Shown here in pieces: positions 53,020-60,282 of a stretch of 64,000 bases of DNA; the first letter of the stretch is position 1; every line of letters begins with the position of its first letter. The position numbers and the translations under genes are program-made. The notes below the pieces were generated by a model that saw nothing but the letters and a program-made list of their open reading frames with translations, did not search any database and was not told the origin of the DNA. The DNA comes from Mucilaginibacter myungsuensis (GTDB lineage Bacteria; Bacteroidota; Bacteroidia; Sphingobacteriales; Sphingobacteriaceae), in assembly GCF_015222005.1 (NCBI RefSeq), contig NZ_JADFFL010000007.1, positions 202,276 through 266,275 of the forward strand, in the 5' to 3' direction.

Positions 53020-53919
53020 ATGAACTTGAAAATAGGTTTACTTATCATAATCATTGTATTTGGCGTGATTGCGACCTTGGCATTTTTCTATATCATTTTT
53101 TCCGATACATATTTTCATTATGGACAGTCCATAGATGCTGATCTTGCTGATAAATTTGGGAGCTTCTTCTCTGGTTTTGTAGGTACGCTATTTACAATTG
53201 TTAGTATTCTGCTTATCATTTATTCAATGCACACGCAAAACATTCAAGTAAGGAAAGCTGAAACAATCGGTAATTTTTTTAAAATGTTAGATTATCATAA
53301 TCAAAATGTAAGTGACCTTCGTATGCCTGACATCGATATTAATAAAAAAGATATTAACGAAGGCAGAAGAGCTTTTGTAAACTACAAAATTCAGCTAAAA
53401 CGTCTTTTAGAAATTGTGATTGAAGAAAACAATGTCAAACAATATAGAATGCCGTCCAAAGAGATTATTGACATCGCCTATATGGTGTTTTATTATGGAC
53501 TTGACACAACGTGGATCTCGTTCATTAATGAAAAAGTAGCACGATATCCTAATGGTCCAACAATGGTTATGCATTTACTGAATGTAATTGAGAGCAACCG
53601 AGATATTAAAATCGGCAGAACAAATCAAACTGGACTTAGTAGCTATTTCCGAAACATGTATGGTGCTATCAAATTGGTAGATGAAAGTAAATTAATTTCA
53701 CCTGAAGAAAAACGAAATTTGATAAAAATATATCGTGCCCAGTTGTCAAATCCTGAATTATATATTCTTTTTTATAACGTAATTTCAAGATTCGGGAAGA
53801 AGTGGAATGCAAACAATTATATTACCAAATATGAATTTATCAAAAACCTTCCTAAAGGTTATGCAGACCTATTTAATCCAAAAGATTTTTACGACATTCC
53901 GTATGAAGATGAAGAGTAG
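53020..53919 (+). CDS. Putative phage abortive infection protein (AbiC-like membrane protein)
   Basis: A 299-residue protein with two N-terminal membrane helices (LKIGLLIIIIVFGVIATLAF and FFSGFVGTLFTIVSILLIIY). The cytoplasmic part is QKA-type charged, with a helical FFKMLDYHNQNVSDLRMPDI, EGRRAFVNYKIQLKRLLEIV, and FYYGLDTTWISFINEK. This layout matches the 'putative phage abortive infection protein' family as I know it. A TTG at 52951 could add 23 residues and a third helix; ATG 53020 gives the usual two. The gene is AT-rich compared with its neighbours and stands alone among repeats, suggesting horizontal acquisition. The defence role is inferred. Confidence 0.72.
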   Translation: MNLKIGLLIIIIVFGVIATLAFFYIIFSDTYFHYGQSIDADLADKFGSFFSGFVGTLFTIVSILLIIYSMHTQNIQVRKAETIGNFFKMLDYHNQNVSDLRMPDIDINKKDINEGRRAFVNYKIQLKRLLEIVIEENNVKQYRMPSKEIIDIAYMVFYYGLDTTWISFINEKVARYPNGPTMVMHLLNVIESNRDIKIGRTNQTGLSSYFRNMYGAIKLVDESKLISPEEKRNLIKIYRAQLSNPELYILFYNVISRFGKKWNANNYITKYEFIKNLPKGYADLFNPKDFYDIPYEDEE

Positions 53920-53990
53920 TTGTTTGGCATCTATTAAACTATCACCGTTTCCTTTTAGCTATTGACTTCAACGTAGCTTTATCAATGTTA

Positions 53991-54836
53991 CTAGTACCCC
54001 TTTATATTATTTTGATTTAAGAAATTTTTGAGTTCAGATACAGTAACGGCTTCACCAATCATTACTTGAGCTAATTCTCGATAATACAATAATATTTGTC
54101 CAATTACCTGTGCTTCAGAAACTGAAGTTTGTTTTCCTGTAGCATCGGTATTAGTATACATCATTCCGCTTTTGTTATCTAACAGGGCTTTTAATGCCGA
54201 GGCGATAACTGGAGTTATAGGAGCTGCTTTACTTTGAACTACGCCTATCACCTTTCCGTTAACAATTAAGGGACCACCCGAATTACCAGGATTAAAAGCG
54301 CCATTAACTACTAAATGCTTGACAGTTTTATTAGGATAGGGTTGAATAGTATTTATTCCAGCAAGATAGCCAACAGATAACAATGGCGAAGGACCATTAT
54401 ACCCTAAAGGAAATCCCCAAGTATAAGTTTGATTACCAATCGATACGGCTGAATCATCACCTAAATCAAAACCTCCTAATATTTTTCTGCTTGGCGTTAA
54501 TATAGCAAGATCCCTTACAGTATCTACAGCAATTTGGATTAAACCATACCGCTGTCCATTAGGAGAAAATAATGCTATTTGACTCAATATGCCATTTCTA
54601 ACCACATGCTCGTTAGTTATAATTTGACCGTTATGCAAGAGGAATCCGGTCCCAACAGATTGATTAGTTAAATTCGCTATGAGAAACACATTCAAGATTT
54701 CGTTATTTTGATTAAAAATATTGGCTTTGGAAATCGTCATTTGAGTAGATACAGGCAAAGTCGCTTCATTCTTAGTTTGTCCTTTACAAACAGCAAGGCA
54801 AAACAGACCAATTGTTAATAATAATATTTTTTTCAT
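53991..54836 (-). CDS. Exported trypsin-like serine protease (S1C/DegP-like catalytic domain)
   Basis: A 281-residue protein with signal peptide LLLTIGLFCLAVCKGQ and a chymotrypsin fold. The catalytic His is in GQIITNEHVVRNG, Asp in TVRDLAILTPSRKILGG, and Ser in NGAFNPGNSGGPLIVNGKVI. There is no PDZ domain, so it is a single-domain member rather than a full DegP/HtrA. The start at 54836 (MKKILLLTIG) fits a signal peptide better than 54851. It is convergent with the AbiC-like gene (72-bp gap) and AT-rich like it. Confidence 0.88.
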   Translation of the reverse strand: MKKILLLTIGLFCLAVCKGQTKNEATLPVSTQMTISKANIFNQNNEILNVFLIANLTNQSVGTGFLLHNGQIITNEHVVRNGILSQIALFSPNGQRYGLIQIAVDTVRDLAILTPSRKILGGFDLGDDSAVSIGNQTYTWGFPLGYNGPSPLLSVGYLAGINTIQPYPNKTVKHLVVNGAFNPGNSGGPLIVNGKVIGVVQSKAAPITPVIASALKALLDNKSGMMYTNTDATGKQTSVSEAQVIGQILLYYRELAQVMIGEAVTVSELKNFLNQNNIKGY

Positions 54837-55258
54837 ATTTAAAACTAACAAATACTAACTGGATTAGCAAAAATACTTTTAAACATCCTGCCTCTATTTG
54901 TTAATATCTCAGATTGCACTCCTTAACCCGATAGAAACGGAAAGCCCGTAAACGCAGCATAACGAAGTGCGGACTTGAAGTGAATAGCGGGGCTACCGCC
55001 CGCCACCAGGGGACGAACCTTTCATTTCCATATATTCATTGATCATTGGTATTTGCATTGCGGTGAAACCCCTCCCGGCATTCGCGCTCGGGGGCCTACC
55101 CGCCCCTCCCCCGGGGAGGGATCTCGGAAAACCGTACACTGCTTCACCGTTCTCGGTGAAACTAATTTGCTTTAGCGTTACACATTATTGTATTTTTAGC
55201 GATCATAACGGTTTTGGCCCGGCACGGTGGATGCCCGATTATCGCTTTCCCTATTAAT
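54837..55258. other. Intergenic region with GC-rich inverted repeats
   Basis: No gene is seen. It holds repeat-like GC-rich sequence, for example CCCCTCCCGGCATTCGCG near 55070 and CCCCTCCCCCGGGGAGGGA near 55105, the latter palindromic. Similar 'CCCTCCCTTGGGAGGG' sequence occurs near 52292. Confidence 0.5.
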
Positions 55259-55897
55259 GTGACTACGCTGCATAAAATATACATATCGTACATTGTCCCC
55301 GGGAGCACGCTGTTGCCTATTGGCGCGGCGGTGGCGTATTACCGGCAGATCGCGCGTCCGCTGCATACGCTGCTGGCTTACCTGTGCATTGCCTTTGTTA
55401 TTAATGTAATGGGGACGGTGATGGCCAGCTACGGTAAAAATAACCTGCCGCTGCTGCATTTTTATACCGCTTTTGAGTTGGTGGCCGTGCTGCTGTACTA
55501 CAAACACGCCTTTGCCGATCGCAAGTTGGACAAGGTTTTTAACACGCTGATGGTGGGTTTCCCGCTGTTGTGTGTGGTCAACTTTACGTTCTTCCAAAGC
55601 ATATACACCTTTAATACCTATACCCGCCCGCTGGAGGCGCTGATGATCATTATGGCGAGCGGCCTGTACCTGCTCCGCGCCGACGGCAGTAAGGAAAGTG
55701 TGCCCGGCCGCTGGGTGGCCAGTGGTTTTTTGCTATATTTTTGCAGTGCGCTGTTCCAATTTATTTTCAGCAATGCGTTGCACCATTACGCAAGCAAGGC
55801 GGTGCGGAGCGCCCTTTGGGATGTGCATGCTACGCTGGTGATGATCATGTACATTATTTTTTTTATTGCGATACGGCATGCCCGACTTAAAAGATAA
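55259..55897 (+). CDS. Seven-helix-type membrane protein preceding a hybrid kinase
   Basis: A protein of about 212 residues, almost entirely membrane-embedded. Some six to seven helices are visible: YIVPGSTLLPIGAAVAYY, LLAYLCIAFVINVMGTVMAS, FYTAFELVAVLLYYKHAF, LMVGFPLLCVVNFTFFQ, LEALMIIMASGLYLLRA, WVASGFLLYFCSALFQFIFS, HATLVMIMYIIFFIAIRHA. It resembles 7TM/MASE-like sensory domains. GTG 55259 is used; TTG 55214 is an alternative. It overlaps the hybrid histidine kinase gene by 20 bp, so the two probably form a split sensor. Confidence 0.7.
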   Translation: MTTLHKIYISYIVPGSTLLPIGAAVAYYRQIARPLHTLLAYLCIAFVINVMGTVMASYGKNNLPLLHFYTAFELVAVLLYYKHAFADRKLDKVFNTLMVGFPLLCVVNFTFFQSIYTFNTYTRPLEALMIIMASGLYLLRADGSKESVPGRWVASGFLLYFCSALFQFIFSNALHHYASKAVRSALWDVHATLVMIMYIIFFIAIRHARLKR

Positions 55898-57557
55898 CAT
55901 AGGGCTGCTGGTGCTGATGGCGGTGATGTTTTCGTTCACCATTGTGGTGTGCTTTTTGGTGGTGATCTACCGCAAGCAACTTACCGCCCTGCGCCATAAA
56001 AAGGCCAACGAGGCCAAAAGCCTTTTCCTGGCCACCATGAGCCACGAGATACGCACGCCCATGAACGGCGTGCTGGGCATGGCATCGTTACTGAAAGAGA
56101 CGCAGTTGGATGCCGAGCAGCAGGAATACACGCAGGCTATTATCAGCAGCGGCGAATCGCTGCTGAATTTGATCAACGATATACTGGACCTGTCTAAGAT
56201 AGAGTCGGGCAAGATGGACCTGGACCTGCATGCCTTTGATCTGCGTAAATGCGTGGAGGACGTGCTGGAACTTTTTTCGGGCCAGGCCGGCTATAAAAAT
56301 GTAGAACTGCTTTATGAGATAGCCCCCGATGTGCCGGAACAATTATTGGGCGACAGCCTTCGGCTGAGGCAGATACTGGTAAATTTGGTCGGTAACGGGT
56401 TAAAGTTCACTTACAAAGGCGAGGTGATGATCAGCATCCGCTCGTCGGGCAAGGAACAGGACGTCGCCGTGTTAACCTTCGTGATACGGGACACGGGCGT
56501 AGGCATACCGGCCGAGAAACTGGGCAACCTCTTCAATGCTTTCGCCCAGGCGGATATTACCACGGCCCGCCATTACGGCGGCACGGGTTTAGGTTTAGCG
56601 ATCAGTCAGCGTTTGGTAGAATTGATGGGTGGCAATATTAGCGTGACGAGTACGGTGGGCACGGGTTCGGTATTCAGTTTCGATATCAAATGCTCCGCGA
56701 CAGGAAGCGCGGCGGTAAATATGTTGCCGGATCTGTCGGCCTTTGCTGATAAACAGGTGCTTATTGTGGACCACAACGCCACGGCTTGCCGGGTATTGCA
56801 ACATCAGCTGAACACCTGGGGCTTGCAGTCTGCCGTAGCCACCACTACCGACGATGCTTTAAAACATTTGCAAACCTACAGTCCCGACCTGCTGATCACC
56901 GGCGCACAAGTGGCCGGGGTAAAGACCGTAATGTTGGCCACGCAAGCCAAAGTACTGCACCCGCGTATGCCGGTGATATTATTAAATATTATTGGCGACG
57001 AGACCATGAAGCAATACCCCGAGCTGTTTGCCGCGTCGGTAGCTAAGCCGATCAAGCAGCGGTCGCTGGCCAAGACCATCGCCTTGACGCTGGAGCAAAA
57101 ACCATCGGGCGAGTTACAGCAGATGGAGACCCTGCTCCGCGCCGACTTTGCCGAACGTTATCCGCTCCAAATTTTAGTAGCTGATGACCTTGCCGCCGAC
57201 CGCGACCTGATGCTGAAAATCCTGAACAAACTTGGCTACTTGCCCACACTTTGTAACGACGGTTCGGAAGTGATCGAACTGACCAAAGACACCCATTTTG
57301 ACTTGTTAATCTTAGACATCCAAATGCCCGAAATGGACGGCCTGAGCGCTACGCGCCACATCCGCCGGCATCAAGATGTTCAACCCCAGATCATCGCCAT
57401 CACCGCCGCCGCTATGACCGAAGACCGCGAAGCCTGCCTGGCCGCCGGTATGGATGCTTACCTCACCAAACCTGTACGGTTGGAAGCATTGCTTGTGGTG
57501 CTGAGGGACGTTGCAGGAAAGCGGAGGGTTTTGGTAGGAAGGGATAGCGTAGCTTAA
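55878..57557 (+). CDS. Hybrid histidine kinase with a degenerate and an intact receiver domain
   Basis: A 559-residue protein. It has a membrane helix at residues 9-30, then HisKA with LATMSHEIRTPMNGVLGMAS (His55). HATPase_c has NLVGNGLKFTYKGE, RDTGVGIPAEKLGNLFNAFA and GGTGLGLAISQRLVELMGG. The first receiver-like domain starts KQVLIVDHNATACRVLQHQL but has TGA in YSPDLLITGAQVAG where the phosphoacceptor Asp should be. The second receiver is intact: ILVADDLAADRDLMLKILNK, FDLLILDIQMPEMDGLSATR and the Lys in DAYLTKPVRLEALL. It lacks its own sensor domain, likely supplied by the upstream membrane protein. Confidence 0.92.
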   Translation: MPDLKDNIGLLVLMAVMFSFTIVVCFLVVIYRKQLTALRHKKANEAKSLFLATMSHEIRTPMNGVLGMASLLKETQLDAEQQEYTQAIISSGESLLNLINDILDLSKIESGKMDLDLHAFDLRKCVEDVLELFSGQAGYKNVELLYEIAPDVPEQLLGDSLRLRQILVNLVGNGLKFTYKGEVMISIRSSGKEQDVAVLTFVIRDTGVGIPAEKLGNLFNAFAQADITTARHYGGTGLGLAISQRLVELMGGNISVTSTVGTGSVFSFDIKCSATGSAAVNMLPDLSAFADKQVLIVDHNATACRVLQHQLNTWGLQSAVATTTDDALKHLQTYSPDLLITGAQVAGVKTVMLATQAKVLHPRMPVILLNIIGDETMKQYPELFAASVAKPIKQRSLAKTIALTLEQKPSGELQQMETLLRADFAERYPLQILVADDLAADRDLMLKILNKLGYLPTLCNDGSEVIELTKDTHFDLLILDIQMPEMDGLSATRHIRRHQDVQPQIIAITAAAMTEDREACLAAGMDAYLTKPVRLEALLVVLRDVAGKRRVLVGRDSVA

Positions 57558-58125
57558 AAGTACGTCATCGCGAGAAACTTCTATCAGCGATGTGGCGATC
57601 CCCGAGTGGTAGAGCAGCTACAAAGGTTCAGACGTCCGGTCAGCATTTCATTAGGACGGGCGATGTGCTATATCATCGTCCATCTGCTCATTGCCGCAGA
57701 GGCTATTACTTTTTCTCTTGATCGAAAAAGTAACAAAAAGATCAAGCGAGAAAGAAGCTTCAGCCCGCCCAGCTTTGGCAACTTTTCCGCGGAGCGGGTT
57801 GCCAAAGGCTTTCCCGCCAACGCAGGCCCGCTTTTCTCGCAGCCCCACGCTCTTTTAGAAACTTGGACGATGGCCATTCACCTACTCCGACAGCGGTTTG
57901 GCTTCGGGTGAGAGGGCCAATGCATTTGGCATGTGCGGTACGGGCAATTGGCATCCTGCAGGGTAAAGGCCTGTGCGCAGAAGCATTAGCGCTGTCAAGC
58001 CTTTTGGTTACTTTGGGGCGACTGCCAAAGTAACTAAGCCCCCGCGGCTATGAGCGGATTAACGTTGATGTTAAAACGGATCTTAATAGTAGCACTACCC
58101 GATCGTACCAACAGCATTAGTTTCA
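57558..58125. other. Repeat-rich intergenic region
   Basis: No gene is seen. It contains copies of modules found in 51490-53019 and long compositionally simple stretches (for example around 57710-57750, TTTTTCTCTTGATCGAAAAA then AGTAACAAAAAGATCAAG). These resemble dispersed non-coding elements. Confidence 0.6.
57641..57680. repeat. Dispersed 40-bp module, copy B
   Basis: CAGCATTTCATTAGGACGGG then CGATGTGCTATATCATCGTC, partner of 51951-51990. Upstream, 57578-57616 (CTTCTATCAGCGATGTGGCG then ATCCCCGAGTGGTAGAGCAG) matches 52405-52445, so two modules are shared between these intergenic regions. Confidence 0.75.
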
Positions 58126-60075
58126 CTACTCCACAGGCACAGTAAACCAAAACGTACTCCCCTTCCCTACTTCGCTCTCAACCCCGATCTGACCGCCGTG
58201 GCGTTTGATGATCTCGGAACATATGTAGAGGCCCAGGCCCAGACCTGAGTTTTGGAAACCTGCCGATTCGCCCTGGTAGTAGCGGTCAAACAGGTGCGGG
58301 ATCTTTTCGGGCGGGATGCCGGGGCCTTTATCGCTGACGGATATTTTGGCAAAGTTGCCCGAGCGTTCTACGTTCAGGATAATTTCTAAGGAATCAGGGG
58401 CGTACTTAACCGCATTGTTGACGAGGTTGACAACTACCTGATCAATGGCGTGTTCATCGGCATTGATCTGTAATTGTTCATCGCCCGTAACTTTTAAATC
58501 ATATTTGCCGGCCACGCGGATGTGGTTGCAGCAGTTGTTTAACATTTCGGCAATGGTGAAAGTCGTCTTGTTCAGTCGCAGGCGGGTATCGTTGGTGCGG
58601 CTTACGTTGAGCAGATCCTCTACCAGCGAGCTTACTTTTTGCACGCTTTTGTTAGCTTGTTCTATCAGCTTGGGCAGCATCACCGGCGACGGGGCTTCTT
58701 TCATCCGGTCGAGGAGTTGTAATGATGCTTTCAGACTGGTGATCGGCGTCTTCAACTCGTGACTGGCAATACTGATAAAGTCGTCCTTTTGCTGATTAAG
58801 GCGCTGTACATGGGTAATGTCCAGCACAGTACCTAACATACGGTAGGGCTTATCGTCTTTGTATAGGACATTACCCTGTACCCGTATCCAATGGATAGAA
58901 TTATCGTGATAAATGACCCGGGCCTCGTAAAATAGTTTACCGTTCTTCATCGCATCATCATGCGCTTTCAGGCGGCGTTCGTTATCATCGGGATGGATAA
59001 CGGATGCAAAAGTGCGCCAGGGTACGTTCTCTTTAAAATCGAATATGGCATTAAAACGATCAGAAGTGACCATTTTCCGGCTTTCCAGGTCAAGGTCAAA
59101 GGTGCCGATCTCGGCCGCCTCCACCGCCAGGCGGATGCGTTGCTCCATTTCTTCGATGCCGCGCCTTGCTAATACCTTTTCGGTCACTTCGATACCTAAA
59201 ACCATGATGGCTTGATTGCCGCCATCGTAAGCAATGGGTTCGTAAACAAAATCTACGAAAACGGTGGTCAGTTCGCCGTTGCGTGGTAGCATCAACTCAT
59301 GCTCTTTAGCTTCAAAGCGGATACCGGTCTCTATTACCCCATCCATGATCGGTGCATAAGCTGCTGCCTCAGGGATGGCCTCCCAAATGGTGCGCCCCTC
59401 CAGTTCGTGTCGTTCGCGGCCTACCAGTTCCAGGTACGCATCGTTAACTTCGGGTACAAACAGGTCGCCTGCACGGATAATGCAGATACCCACCGGGGCC
59501 TTCTGCACCATCGCACGGAAACGGGCTGTACTTTCGGCAAGCTCATCATAAAGCTCGCGTTGCTGTATCTGTGATTGCACTAATTCCTCGTTGGTAGATA
59601 TCAGCTCTTCGTTAGATGCTGATAACTCTTCGTTCATCGCCAGCATTTCTTCAGATAAGGTCTGCTCGCGCTGGCGACTGTAATAGCGTTCAGATATATC
59701 TGTCGCGGTATGCAATATCGCGATCACCTTGCCGGTATCGTCCTTAACGGCACGGTATTCAAAATCAAAGTAAAAAGACTGTAACTCCCCGTTAACTACC
59801 AGGTCGGCACGGGTATCTGTACCAGAAATGGTCAATCCCTCGTTCCACACCTGCTTGAACATATCGATAAAAGGCTGGCCTTTCAATTCCGGCAACGCAT
59901 CCTCTAAGGTTTTATTGATGATGTCCTTTTTCTCTTTGCCCCAAATGGCTATCATCGCATCATTGGCATATTGGATAACGGCATCCTCGCCAATATGTAT
60001 GGCTATGCCGTAATGGTATAGGGACAATACATCCAGCAATTTTTTTTCGGTCAGGAACGGTATCTGGTCGCTCAT
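58126..60075 (-). CDS. Multi-PAS sensor histidine kinase
   Basis: A 649-residue kinase without membrane helices. PAS1 is at about 12-128 (ending ATDISER), a coiled-coil signalling helix at 134-185 (repeated NEEL: LAMNEELSASNEELISTNEE), PAS2 at 186-300 and PAS3 at 318-425 (PAS_3 type, LGTVLDITHVQ). HisKA has ISIASHELKTPITSLKASL (His439). HATPase_c has VVNLVNNAVKYAPDSLEIIL, VSDKGPGIPPEKIPHLFDRY and GLGLGLYICSEIIKRHGGQI. There is no receiver, so a separate response regulator is needed; none is nearby. ATG 60075 is chosen over 60099 because PAS1 starts just after it. Confidence 0.94.
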   Translation of the reverse strand: MSDQIPFLTEKKLLDVLSLYHYGIAIHIGEDAVIQYANDAMIAIWGKEKKDIINKTLEDALPELKGQPFIDMFKQVWNEGLTISGTDTRADLVVNGELQSFYFDFEYRAVKDDTGKVIAILHTATDISERYYSRQREQTLSEEMLAMNEELSASNEELISTNEELVQSQIQQRELYDELAESTARFRAMVQKAPVGICIIRAGDLFVPEVNDAYLELVGRERHELEGRTIWEAIPEAAAYAPIMDGVIETGIRFEAKEHELMLPRNGELTTVFVDFVYEPIAYDGGNQAIMVLGIEVTEKVLARRGIEEMEQRIRLAVEAAEIGTFDLDLESRKMVTSDRFNAIFDFKENVPWRTFASVIHPDDNERRLKAHDDAMKNGKLFYEARVIYHDNSIHWIRVQGNVLYKDDKPYRMLGTVLDITHVQRLNQQKDDFISIASHELKTPITSLKASLQLLDRMKEAPSPVMLPKLIEQANKSVQKVSSLVEDLLNVSRTNDTRLRLNKTTFTIAEMLNNCCNHIRVAGKYDLKVTGDEQLQINADEHAIDQVVVNLVNNAVKYAPDSLEIILNVERSGNFAKISVSDKGPGIPPEKIPHLFDRYYQGESAGFQNSGLGLGLYICSEIIKRHGGQIGVESEVGKGSTFWFTVPVE

Positions 60076-60282
60076 TGGGTAGATAGAGATTTTTCGCAAA
60101 AATAGATAACGGTTGCAACATTAAAGGGTTTGACCCTCCGGTTAAAAATCTTACAACGTCGATGTACACGTGGTGCTGCTTAGTAAAAGCTAAAAAGCTA
60201 TTACTCCCTCTCAAAAAAGTTACAAGTGCCCTGCCCGATAATCGCTACATTAGGCTAACTATTAATTGCTTAAACTAACTGC

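Noticed and set aside
57606..57954. Overlapping frames of 60-100 codons on both strands
   Set aside because: They cover dispersed non-coding repeat modules and are not protein-like.
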